A stretch of 64,000 bases of DNA, from positions 16,405,501-16,469,500 of the forward strand of contig NC_079881.1 of the NCBI RefSeq assembly GCF_029227915.1, written 5' to 3'. The DNA is from Hydractinia symbiolongicarpus (taxonomy: Eukaryota; Cnidaria; Hydrozoa; Anthoathecata; Hydractiniidae). Below, piece by piece: positions 12,129-23,523 of the stretch (positions are counted from its first letter, which is position 1; each line of letters opens with the position of its first letter). The notes under the pieces were generated by a model that was given only the letters and a program-made list of their open reading frames with translations, had not been told where the DNA came from and ran no database searches. Made by a program: the position numbers and the translations under genes.

Positions 12129-15100
12129 TTAGGCTGGAAGCTTCAGACTCTTGCCTTTCAATACTAAAATATAAAACATGCTTTCTATACTCCAACGTTA
12201 TCAATATAGTATAACATGGATTGACCAAACGATGCTGTGTTTATAGTATCAGTATATATTGCTGCTCAAATAGCTAAAGCACCTAACAAGCTTTCAAATA
12301 AAATTATTTTATATGCTTTAAAGTAAAAATCTCAAACATTTACCTTTTGTGACATACAAGTAGAAGAAATCACAGTACAACACTGTTTGCACACAACCAG
12401 CTACAATCGCGATCAGGTCGAAGAATCCTTCAAAATAGTACCTATAGCCCCAGTTGAATATGTACAATGCACGATATGATCCGAGGGCAAAAAGGTAATG
12501 ACTTGTAATGCTTTCAGCTTCTCCAGTCTTCGAGATCATAAACAACTGGGGTAAAATTGCGACAGATTCCAAGTAAATTGAGAAGGTCCACAGAACCTGA
12601 AAATAAAAAAAATAACATCCATTACAAAACACGATTTCTTTACATATTATATATACTCTGTTCAAATCTAAAAGCTTTCATAACTTCCATAATAAATTTC
12701 TTTTACTTTATGCATGGATTTTAAACTCAAAGTTAGCTATTTCAGTCCAGCGAAAGTTTATGGCGCCGTAGATTAGTGGTTATAGCTCTCGTACTCTGTG
12801 CGGGAGACCGGGGTTCGATTCCTCTTGACGGCGATTCAACATGGGCGAGTGAATGTTACCATAGCCCCGGGTTAACCCAAGCCATGTGAGGGAAATTGGG
12901 AAGATGGCACACTGTGTGGGCCGTTGGATGTTGCTGGGAGTTGTATAGTAGAGCGCGGGCTCTAATTGGGTCTGCGTAGCTCAAAATGAGCATTAAATAC
13001 TCTAGGACTCTCCATCTACGCCATGGCCCCTCCTGGAAATAATAGACAGGGTATATCCCTCGATATTTGTGAGGCTAGCCATGTAAAATATGCACATCTA
13101 TCTATCTATTCACACCAGTGCAAAAGTTTAGTTATATAATTTATTTTTTTAATTTCTTAGACACAATTTTTCTTAACTTTTGGTATTCATAAAAGAAACA
13201 ACAAAGTTACAATCTTTGTTACAATGACATCACAGTACTTAAAAGAAACCAAAACCCTAAAAAACAATTTACCTCCATTACGCTAAGCTCGTGGTTCAGA
13301 AGTACTGCTAAGCCAGCAAGTGGTACAATCAAAAATTCAGCTCTGAAACTATCATGGTTCGAATCATAGGTAGCCTTGAACTTCACAAAGATCATGTAAC
13401 AAGTTGCCACTGTTGAAGCAATGAAGATACATTTCATAACTGTGTTGTACAGTGACACAAATGAAGTAAATAAATCAACATATCGCGTTAAAAACACCAA
13501 GGCGAATAGGCACTGACTTTTCCCAGAAATACCTAAAACAACAAAATAAAATAATTGACTTCCTTTGTATGTCGAGTTTGTTTTAATGGCTAGCAAGTGA
13601 CTTTATATTTTGTGATTGGTCTCACTTATATGAGAGATCTCAGATTATAAAAGTAGTTTTATCATTTTGAGAGTTCCCATTTGAGCAACAACTGAAATTA
13701 CTGGCCATCTAGACTAGATGGCAGTCTTAAATGGGCTACATGCAAAATTAAATTTACACATCTTTCTTACTTGGCCACATGCAAAGTTAAATTTGAACAA
13801 CAGTTTTGACAATAAAAAATCAGTAAAATTTATGCACCAGAATTAGAGTTTGGTAACCATGTTGTAAGATAGCAGTGCACAAATAAAATCAGTTCTTCAA
13901 AGAAGAACTTACTTAAAAATGTTTTTTTTAATAAAAATAGTCTTATATCATAAAAACATGACAAAGTAATTTATGAAAAAAAAAACAGCAATGTCATGGG
14001 GTTGGTGCGTACCGCACCAACTCGATGACATTGCTGGCTTTTTTTGGCCTTAAACACCTGGGAAACCAATTTTGACAAAAATAAAAAATCACACAGTTTA
14101 TATTTAAATTATATATAATAACAATTCATATCACGCTTGCTACCAGGTTAAGTTCTACTCTAACTGTATATATAATACTGTCACAAAATTGTGTTTTAAA
14201 AATTACAGTAGCTCAGCTTTTACTCAGATGCAAAGAAAGTGTTTTTTCATTTATTAAACAGACTAGAAAAAAAGGAGTTTTTAGAATGACATAAAGATGG
14301 AACTATTAACAAACGATTCCCTGCTTTTAACAGAAAATGGCTGTTAAAATCCCAGCCACTACCAACATATGTACTGGTATAACTTGTATTTTAAAAAATG
14401 TTTCTTACTTTACTCAGTTCAAAAGCTAATTACCAAACTGCTCTGTTTTGCTACAAAAACCTCTCTGCTATATACTACTGAAATGTGGTACATCATTTTC
14501 AGCATTAGGCCATACTTCTTCCTCCCCTTTGCCAGCTACATTAATTAAAATGATGCAAACGAATGCTTTGGCAAATGATCTTTAAGAGTAGAAGACATTC
14601 TGGGAGTATTTTGCTAATTTTGCTGCTATTATTATCTGATAAAATAGCTACTAGTCACAACGGAGCTTTAAGCCTCTTTATTACTTTAACAATTGCAGAC
14701 ATATTTAGAGGTTTCTTTTAAATATCTAAACAAAATTTTGCATGACAGAGGTCCACTATTGTGTTTCAAGTTAAATTAATTCTGTAAAATTCTTCCAACA
14801 AACTTAAATTTACTACCTTTCGCAAATAGACATTTTTAAGAAATAATTTTTGTGAATTAGGAATTATCGGTGAATTTCGCAAATAAGGATGAAATTAGCA
14901 AAAACTTCTTCCTGCAAAAATTTTTTTCCTTAAGGTAACCTGTTAGTCAGGCCATGCACAAAATAAGTAGTGTTAACAATTGTTGCAGGGGTCTTGTAAA
15001 CTGTATATGAAATTTGAAGATCACTGTTTTGTAATATTTTAATTTCGCATAGAGTGCCTGCTCTTTACTTAGGTACAAGAATGTGCATGAGGGTCCAGAC

Positions 15101-15979
15101 TCATCGGAAACACGACAAAAACCCTGGGGGCTGAGAAGGACGTATTCCAGTGTTTTAAAAAAACTTAAAATTCCACCCGGAGAAACCTGAATCAACCTGA
15201 AACATTTTTTAAAACATTTATTTTCATGTGTAACTTATTCTTTTAATGTCGAGCAGTGGTAGTGGAAGTTTTTATATCACTTATTTGATAAATAGCTGTA
15301 ATAAAATCACGCAAATAATAAACTGTAACTATGACTACAAAATAGCACCTTCCTTCTTCTCTACCAAATTTAAATGAGAACAAAGAGCCTGCATTGCATT
15401 TCGGGCGTAATTCAGGCACTTTTGAACTGATCCAGGGTTTTGCGGGCAGTTACAGAAAACCTTAAATAAAAAACCTGAAAAAATGCCTGTGGCCGTCCTC
15501 ACATATAGCGTTTTTAGCGAGTCGGCAGCCTCATGAATGTGCATGCATAAATAGCTAAGTCCCCTTTTTATTCTATATATGAAGCTCTTTGAGTAACAAA
15601 TTTTCTGTTATGTGCTTTTTTTTTACTTGTGTCAATGTGCCACCAATATAGCTATTACAGCTACATCTTGAGTGATTTCATGACCATATGATCTTCACAA
15701 TACACAAATTAATTTTTAATTTTAGCAAGATTTTTTAAGTTAAGATTAAACTAGACTTAATAGTTAGACAAAGTTTAGTATTTTATTCAAAATAAAATTA
15801 ACAAGGACTACTATGGTCAACAAAACCCTTTAGAATGGAAACAATTTGCAAGTACAAAAGACAACAATTGACGGCTGGACTATCATACCTGCGCAAGAGC
15901 GTGACTTCCATATTTTCCAAAGCAGCAGAAGAATAGCTAATAAATGTGAAAGGTCTCCTATAAGCCTAAATATATTCAT
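12129..15979 (-). CDS. KDELR: ER lumen protein-retaining receptor (KDEL receptor, 4 exons, 212 aa)
   Basis: Seven-helix Golgi/ER receptor that retrieves K/HDEL-bearing luminal proteins by COPI transport. Minus-strand exons in coding order: 15979-15889, 13532-13273, 12596-12344, 12163-12129; total 639 nt, exactly 212 codons plus stop, the canonical family length. The protein starts [13 protein letters not shown], continues [19 protein letters not shown], contains [36 protein letters not shown] and [18 protein letters not shown], and ends KGKSLKLPA. All match KDELR landmarks, including ligand-pocket and Golgi-sorting regions. All introns are GT-AG and phase-consistent. Divergent from the SLC26 gene. 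Vertebrates have three paralogues; which one this equals cannot be assigned. Confidence 0.95.
12762..13112 (+). mobile_element. tRNA-derived SINE
   Basis: Inside KDELR intron 2, antisense to the gene. The first 72 nt look like a tRNA: an A-box-like TAGATTAGTGGTTA, a perfect B box GGTTCGATTCC at 12812-12822, and complementary ends GGCGCCGT / GACGGCG. A 3' body of about 260 nt and a short (CTAT)n tail (13097-13112) follow. Flanks CCAGCGAAAGTTTA and CCAGTGCAAAAGTTTA look like a diverged target duplication. The lack of intact acceptor/anticodon architecture and the attached tail argue for a SINE, not a tRNA gene. Confidence 0.75.
13704..13722. repeat. Perfect 19-bp palindrome
   Basis: GCCATCTAG-A-CTAGATGGC in KDELR intron 1. 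Nine-base arms around a single central base. Its function is unknown and it may be chance. Confidence 0.5.
13986..14036. repeat. 51-bp near-perfect palindromic hairpin
   Basis: CAGCAATGTCAT, GGGGTTGGTGCG, TAC, then CGCACCAAC, TCGATGACATTGCTG: arms of 24 nt with a mismatched pair near the middle and a 3-nt loop. It is flanked by an A run on the left and a T run on the right. It lies in KDELR intron 1. It could be a tiny foldback element or a structured RNA. No coding potential. Confidence 0.7.
15088..15396 (+). repeat. Interspersed repeat, family A copy 1
   Basis: This roughly 300-bp stretch in KDELR intron 1 is clearly related to 36849-37172. Shared blocks include GGAGAAACCTGAA, TTCTTTTAATGTCGAGCAGT, CTGTAATAAAATC and AAATAGCACCTTCCTTCTTC. 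Same orientation in both. No ORF, terminal repeat or tail is recognised, so the class is unknown. Confidence 0.7.
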
Positions 15980-16333
15980 AGTTATTACTATTATCTATCT
16001 TATATATGTCATTTATTCATAGAAGAAGGATAGCTACAACGTTTCTCCCAACAACGGAACACTCTTCTTCGCAATCCTCCACGTCCTTGTCCCTCTGTTG
16101 TTATTGTCCCGAGGAATTCTTCCACGTTGCACACAAATTGGTCGCTAAACCGCGGGAAATTGTGGTTAAAACGCGCATTATCGGTGCATTTAAAATTTAT
16201 ATCATGTGACAAACTCACGAATAATATCAAAACAAAAATAATGGCTGCTCAGGTGATCAGCTACTGATCTGATCTACGAAAAAGGGGTTGTCGATATCCA
16301 TGAAGAAAGTTTGTGAGAAGACTGTAAATAAAT
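15980..16333. promoter_or_regulatory. Bidirectional promoter interval, KDELR / SLC26A11-like
   Basis: Only 354 bp separate the KDELR start codon (minus) from the SLC26 start codon (plus). The spacer must carry both 5'UTRs and promoters unless unseen 5' exons exist elsewhere. I see no TATA box at a convincing distance from either start. Short ORFs here (16006-16230, both strands) are judged non-coding. Confidence 0.5.
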
Positions 16334-19300
16334 ATGGCCAACATATACAAAAATGATTTTATAAATTCTTACTCAAATTGTTGTGAAACTGAATCAAATT
16401 GGAAAAAAGGTTTCAAAAAAATTTTATTCCAATATTTCCCTATTTTAACTTGGCTTCCAAAATATACCTTGTATAACTTGCAATGCGATTTTATTGCTGG
16501 TATAACTGTTGGTCTAATGGTTATACCTCAAGGTTTGGCATATGCATCAATAGCTCGCTTAACTAACGCTTATGGCTTGTATTCCTCTTTCATGGGTTGT
16601 TTTGTGTATTGTATATTTGGGACCTCAAAAGATATTGCCATTGGCCCTACTGCCATTTTATCATTGATGGTTTCAACTTACAACATACCACACTGTGGTG
16701 ACATGGCTGTGCTATTATCCTTTTGTATTGGCATTATTTTGCTGTTAATGGGAATATTTCGACTTGGCTTCTTGGTTCGATTTGTATCTGTTCCTGTAAT
16801 ATCTGCATTTACATCAGCTGCAGCAATAACAATAGCATGCGGAGAAATAAAAAATCTTAATGGTTTAAAGAATGTTCCTAGGGACTTTTTTCACAACTTG
16901 ACATACACATTTAAGAAAATAAAGGATTGGAATTTGTATGATCTTGCTTTTGGCTGTGGATGTATGGTTATATTATTTCTTATGCGTTTGTTGTGCACCA
17001 AGTTAAAATGGCAAAATGAAAATCTTCCGCCACTGAGGGCTAGGTGTTACAAGTTTTTATGGCTGCTAGGTATAGCTAGAAATGCTATTTTGGTGATATT
17101 TTCATGCTGTATAATATATATCATGGAAATTTCCAATTTCGACCATCCCTTAACACTTATCGCAGATGTTGAATTCGGATTACCTGGAATAAATGTAAGG
17201 TTAATGTTTGCTTTATGAATTATAATTTATTTCTCTATATATATATTATGTTATGTGTTTACATCTTAGTTATAGATGTAAACACATAACATAAGTGATA
17301 TACTATCACTTTAACTGCAAAATACTCATAAAATGTCCAAAAATAATGTTTTTAGGAGTTTTTTAATTTTTTTTCAGGATACATAACCTTTTTTATTTTT
17401 TGAATTAAGTTATAAGAAAATATTTTATTTATACTGACCTGGTGCTAGAATTATAATATATATATATATATAAATATGTCTGACCCTGGAGTTAAACAAC
17501 TGGTAGATTTTGTAATATATGATAGTGACTACTAAAGACAGCACCATGAATTTCTATACCACAAACCTGACTAAAACTTTTTTTAAACTTAGAATTTAAA
17601 ATTTTTGTTGGTGGAATTTTAACACACAGTTTTTTCCAACTGGCAATTCTGGTAACTGGTAAATGCATTCCTTGAAACCTGGAAATGCTAAGTAGGAGAC
17701 AGCTTTGGTATATATCAGCATTGACCAGGATTGCATCACAGATCACACTAATCCTTTATTTACTGTCATGCAATAAATTTTAATTTTGACACCTAATTGG
17801 AATTCTTAATAATCTGAGAAGGTAGAAAAACCTTAAACTTTAGGAATTTTATAGCAAAAGTCCTGAAAATTAGTTCTGAAATTTATAAAGACTTAATAAG
17901 AGAAAATGAAGGCAGCCTTATTCTTTCACTATTCACTGCAATTTTAGCAGTTATATAAACATCTTTTTTTAAATGTATCATGTTGTGTTACTCCAAGAGC
18001 ACGAACCTGCCAGGTCAAAAATTTTCCATGTCACAAAATTCTACAAGTTCCAGATCCTTATTTAAGTTATGCTTTTGGGAATTATTAAGGCCTTACTTGC
18101 ACAAGGCATTTCACATTTACTTTCTCACAAAAGTTTATGTCCCAAATTGACAAAAAAATTTAATGATCTTGTTATTTTGGAAAAATTTAAATAAATTAAA
18201 TAACTGAGACTTTAGCATTTGTGTTTTTAAATGCTTTTATTGATGAACAAACTCTTTATAATATACTGTAGTTGTTGGCATGTGCGAAAATCCATAGAGT
18301 CTCACGTATTGCCTCACAGAAACATACCATATGACAAATATTTAAATCTATACTTACAGATGTTATATACAAAGTTGTGCAAAATGAGGCTGGAGAGTTC
18401 ATATTTTGGCATTAGTCAACTAGTCAGACCAATGTTGGGTTTCCTACATCACAACTTCTTTGATTACTGTGTCTATAGGCTTGGGAAGCTGTTTACTTTT
18501 GGGGAATGTGTAAAAAATCCTGAAATACTCAACTACTTAGGCCCAAAGATAATTTGTCCAACGCATAGTTCTGGAAAAACCAATCCCTGTCAAATTTGGG
18601 TAATAAAAATTTTCAGGAAAAGGTTAAAAAAATACTATGTCAAATACTGACCAAAGCCCTGGGTGACCAGTTAAGCAAAAATATGAACTTTTCAGAAGCC
18701 AAGTATAATTGTATACCATTGTAGTTTATGCTGTGCGTTTTTGTTAATGAGGCATTTAAAAAGTTACGTTAACTAAAATATTCATAATTTTTAACCCCTC
18801 CCCACTTTCACATTTCTATAATACCTTTAATAACATTGCATTATATATTATTTTTACACATCTAGCAATTATTAATGACTTGACAAAAGTACCAATAAGG
18901 TATCACCCAGCCCCAAACAATTGATATGAATGAATGTAAAAAAAAATATTTTTTTTTACAAAATAAGCATGTATAATTTCCTTTCCTTGTTCGTTATTAC
19001 GGAACCCTCTCCTTCCCGCTTGGGAGGAACATTCAAATGCCCTCCCCTTATATGTGTATGCCTCGAAAGTGTTATAATTCTTTTGCATAAATTTTGCTGA
19101 CATTGGCAATGAGGTGGGTATTGAGTGTGTCTCCCTAAACGTTTCTTACTCCTCTCATCATTCTTCTATTGTGTAACGATTTTCATGGCTTTATTATGAA
19201 CTAAAGTATCATGTATCACAGCTTGACATTATATTGCGAATTTGAATTGCTGCAAAAATTTACTTTACAAGCTATCTATTATGCTATAGTAAATACCTTC

Positions 19301-20625
19301 ACGATTTAGAAATATGCAACGTCTTTTTATTTAGGCACCAGAATTTACAATCCAGTTTGAGAACAAAACTTATGAATTTGTTGACACTCTCAAATATCTT
19401 CACAGTGGTTTAATAATTATACCGTTAATTGCTTTCATTGAAGCAATCGCGATTGGCAAAGGTATGGTACCATCACTATTTGGTCTGTTCCTCACAAAAT
19501 TTTAGGAATTTTTGTTAAGTAATTTTTATGATGTGTACATATGGCCATTCAAAATCTCGGATATAATTTTTATTTTTCTACTCTTAAGCTTTTAGTCGCA
19601 TCAACAATTACAAACTTGAACCAAGACAGGAACTGATCGCTCTTGGCATATCAAATATATTGGGCTCGTTTGTATCTTCATATCCCGTCACAGGAAGTTT
19701 TTCAAGAACTGCTGTAAACTCACAAAGTGGTGTTAGAACTCCTATAGCAGGTAATGTTTTAGTTTTTATCTTCTGATGTTCCATGGTGAGAAAATTATAT
19801 GGTGGCTGCTGCTCTAGAAGATGCAGTCAATTCATACCTCTTAATTCATCTCCTTGAAATTTGAAATCGCATAGCAGTGTTATTATTAAGTCATTTTATT
19901 GACTTGCTCTGCCAAAGAGGGAAGGAAAGTAAATTTTATTAAAAAAAACGTGCTCAGTAAGATTCTTGTCAGTAAAATCAGCACTTTACTTTTTAGGACT
20001 GTTTACAGGTACAGTTGTTTTGCTTGCTATTCGCTTTCTCACCTTCATGTTTCACTACATACCGAAAGCTTGTCTTGGAGCTATTATCATATCTGCAGTC
20101 GTCTATATGGTTGATGTCAAGATTGTGAAAGATATATGGAGCATTAAGAAAATAGATTTGTTACCATTTTTCACGACCTTCTTTGGTTGTTTCTATACGC
20201 TCGATATTGGTTTAGTGTTAGGTATAGGAGTTAGTTTAATTCTGGTGCTGTATCCCATAATAAATCCAAAAATAGATGATGATATAAAAGAGATAACTAT
20301 AATTCGTCTACATGACGGACTGCATTTTGCTGGAGTCGAGAAGATCTCCAATCGAATTGACGATATTATCCGGCAACCGGAGCCACCGATTGCTATTATT
20401 CTCGACATGAGTGGTGTAACGCAAATCGATTTCTCTGTTGTTGTTGAAATACGAGGTATCATAACACAAATGCGAACAAGATTGCCCGGTACAGAATTAC
20501 TAGTCACTAAAACTTGCTTCGATGTAAAGAGAGTCTTAATAATGGCTGGCTTACATGACATTATTACAAGCTCGGAAAATGTAAGGGAACGTTATCAGGA
20601 GGGGCAGAGGTTGCTTTATGACTAA
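16334..20625 (+). CDS. SLC26A11: SLC26-family sulfate/anion transporter, SLC26A11-like (4 exons, 592 aa)
   Basis: Predicted multi-pass anion transporter. Exons 16334-17194, 19335-19461, 19589-19750 and 19997-20625 total 1,779 nt with phase-consistent GT-AG junctions. The first exon holds the SLC26 signature: AGITVGLMVIPQGLAYASIA, then YGLYSSFMGCFVYCIFGTSK and IAIGPTAILSLM. Exon 3 has PVTGSFSRTAVNSQSGVRTP. The C-terminal half of exon 4 is a STAS domain (IIRLHDGLHFAGVEKI; ILDMSGVTQIDFSVVVEI). The length matches SLC26A11 (about 606 aa), a sodium-independent sulfate transporter reported in lysosomal and plasma membranes; the exact substrate is inferred. An internal start at 19966 is only intron plus exon 4. 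Confidence 0.92.
17246..17294. repeat. Perfect 21-bp stem hairpin in SLC26 intron 1
   Basis: Arms TTATGTTATGTGTTTACATCT (17246-17266) and its exact reverse complement (17274-17294) flank a 7-nt loop TAGTTAT. A second small palindrome GTGATA-TAC-TATCAC follows directly at 17296-17310. The position is 50 nt after exon 1. It could be a foldback element or a small-RNA hairpin. Confidence 0.75.
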
Positions 20626-23229
20626 ATTCTTCCTCTACTGTTGTATTGTATACTTTTTTACGTGAGCTGCTCTACAAATTTGTTTGATAAGAAACTCTAT
20701 TTCCCATGTCAGCTACAGTTACTAAATGCTAAATTTTGACTTAAGGCTCATAGTTGCTAAGAAATCACTAGCTGAGCGTAATATTCAAATTTGTGAAATT
20801 TAAAGAAATTTTTCATTTTTTTAAAGAATTTTTTGTAGGTTCCTTGTTAAATTATTCAGATTTATGCTTCTGTTACGTTCCAATTTTCAGCCTGTCCAGT
20901 TGCTAAGCAAGATTTTTTGAGCCAACTTTTAGCCTCGGCCCTGAGCAACTTGGTTGTTTATAAAAAACAACGTGCGAAAAATTTTCAGTTTTTTTAAAAT
21001 TGATAGACATTTTTAAATAATTTTATACACTCGTTTTAATTTTTTGTATTTTTTTACGCTACTTTCATATAATAGCTGCAGAGGGTGTACTTTCGCGTTT
21101 TTAGAGAAATTGATGATTAGAAGTAATCTTTTCTGTTGAAACATGTTAACCCACTAAGGCCTGACGTCCACACCAAAATTTGAAGGGTTGACGTTTTATA
21201 TAGCCAATAGTAATTAATTGAAAGACTAAAAGAATAGAAAGTCAACTTAGTTACTTTTTGTATTAATACCAAATACTAACGTTATTTCTGGTGAGAAATT
21301 TTGAAACATGTCAGCAAATCTATTTTAACTCGACTTTGCAGTTCGTTCGACTCGGAAATTTTTTTTTTTCATTCTAAGTATTTTTTTTCGCGCAAAACGA
21401 TTCATCAATACTATATAGCTTACGGAATCGTGCAACTTCCGTAGATCTGAATTAAACAATCTTGAAATGAAAGTGTGTGTTGGGAGTATACTGGATATAA
21501 ACTTTGAGGCAGCATCCCGCTAAAGCAAGCTAAAATATTTTTTTTCATTATTACAATCAAAAAGTCAGCTACGAAGTCATTTCGCTACCTGTAAAATATC
21601 CGAATATTTAAGAATAAACAAAAATATAGTTTATCGTTTTGGTAATTTCAGACTTAACCCTTTCTTGGTGTGTCGAGTGTTTCCTGACGGATTAAAACAG
21701 CTTTAGAAACGCTTGATATAAATGGATAGGGATTCATATATGTTGTTTAGAATTGTTTTCGTAATCGTTATTCAACTTCTTTTCAACATTTAAAGGGATA
21801 CGAACCGGTTAAAATGCTCACATTCCGTATATCCCGCGCACATATTAAAAATCCGGCAAAAGCGTTTTGCGCAATGAACAGACCAGCGCACTTTGCTTGC
21901 TGGTTCAATATTTTTTTTCAAAAAGTATATTACAAAGAAATACTTTCGCAAGATTCATTTTGGATGAAAACATGACCAAGGCTGTAGAAGATAAAAATTC
22001 TAGGTATATCTATATGCTCAAGTCTGTAAATTACATACACTAAAGTCGAAAACCAATAGCCGTTTCCGTAGCCCCTTTAAGCAACAGATTCGGAGATTTG
22101 CTCAAATCAGCATGATCCGGGCGTTTTTGTATATGACTATTCCGAATAAAAATAATATCCTTTACACTGTATCTATACGTGATAAAAATTTATATTATTT
22201 TTGTTACGTTATGCCCATAGAAACTGTTGTCAAACAGAAGAAAAACAACATAAGAAGAAGTCCGTGTATGTATGGCTTCGGTGCTAAAATACGCACGTAA
22301 CAGAAGTGGAGGAGCGGGATGGAAAATGCGGTAAGTTAAACTTTTTTTTATATTTAAGCTTACATTAATTTTTATTGCGTGGCGACGTGCATGCTTTTTT
22401 AAGGAAGTATGGTTTATTAGTGGTATATATTGCTGATGTTTATGCTAAAAAATCGTATACAGTGCAAACGATATTATTTTTATTCGGATTAGTTATGTAC
22501 AAAAACGTCCTGATCATGCTGATTTGACCAAATCTCAGAATGTTTTGCTTAAACGTTGAAATAAAGGTGGAATAACAGTTGCGTGAACATTTCTAAACAA
22601 AATAAAAACGACGTTGATTAGACGTTGCGAGACGTCGTTTTAATGCTGAAAAGACGCTGTTGTGGGACGTTGAAGAGACGTCGGAAAAAGACGTCAAAAG
22701 AGCTTTCATTTTCAACGCAAAATGAACGTCTTTTCAACGTTACATTCAACGTCTTTTCAATGTTGAGTCAACGTTGAAGTGCCCACTTGGCAGGACGGAA
22801 AATGAGTTGGACCAGGGACTACTACAATCTTGTCACTCCATGCGAGTTTGAGAATGCTGAGTCAACAGTTTTATTTTTTAAAACTATTACAACGCAGATA
22901 TATTTTATAAGAAACACGATTATAAGAAACCTGAGGCTGAGATAATAGGTGTTTTTAGCAGACTTGTAAAGGATTAAAATTAAAATAGTAAAATGATAGG
23001 GATCTTGCTAAAAGGTATTAATGATGGAGTTCACGGTAGTGTTAAAGTAGAATCAATGCTTATTACGCTGGAACATAAATGTTACTACAGTAAATAACAT
23101 AAGAGGTGTTGAAAGCTTATTCTAGAACAGGAAGATTTTTACATTAACCCGAGAATCCTTCTACATGGTCAACCCATCATTTGTGAAGGGATTGACGAAT
23201 TACAACGAAGAAGTCACAAGGAGAATGAC
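20626..23229. other. Intergenic region between SLC26A11-like and the Polinton
   Basis: 2.6 kb without a supported gene. The only structured part is the GACGTT/AACGTC-rich segment at 22607-22785. A short open stretch abuts the Polinton insertion site but is too short to call. Confidence 0.5.
22607..22785. repeat. GACGTT / AACGTC motif array
   Basis: About a dozen copies of GACGTT, GACGTC or the complement AACGTC within 180 bp. They run mostly as GACGTT in the left half and AACGTC in the right half, giving an overall foldback symmetry. The right end reads GAAGTGCCCACTTGGCA. Looks like a foldback MITE or a degenerate satellite piece. Confidence 0.55.
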
Positions 23230-23235
23230 TACATG

Positions 23236-23493
23236 AGAGAGAGGAAAATATATGTTCTAGCGCAGTCGCGTGGGTACGTTACGGCAATCCAGAGCAAACC
23301 CCGTCAAGTCACCGACAAGTCACCGACAATCCTCTAATAGTCACCGCACTCCATCCAAGACCTATTAATCCAACACCATTCCAAGACCATCCCATATTAA
23401 TCTACATAAGACCTATTATTCACCATAATGACGTCATCGAGATTCTAGCGCAATTCCCTAATAATCAACGCGCACATAAGGGAAGTTCCCTCA
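23236..23493 (+). repeat. Polinton left terminal inverted repeat
   Basis: It starts AGAGAGAGGAAAAT and ends at TTCCCTCA, matching the reverse complement of 35294-35551 along its length with scattered substitutions and small indels at the tip. It contains tandem ACAAGTCACCGACAAGTCACC-type short repeats and a TGACGTCA. Preceded by the target duplication TACATG at 23230-23235. Confidence 0.95.
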
Positions 23494-23523
23494 AGGGAAA
23501 TAACCGCGTTAGCTTTGAGCAGA

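Noticed and set aside
12762-12833. tRNA gene
   Set aside because: A and B boxes are present, but the sequence continues into a SINE body and tail, the anticodon stem is poor, and it lies antisense in an intron with a flanking duplication.
18231-18650. 139-codon ORF in SLC26 intron 1
   Set aside because: No domain, no splice logic, biased to AT-rich codons; flanking exons splice across it in phase.
23112-23235. Short open frame abutting the left Polinton target site, possibly a host exon interrupted by the element
   Set aside because: About 40 codons only; the frame meets a stop five codons after the right target duplication, and no family is recognised.
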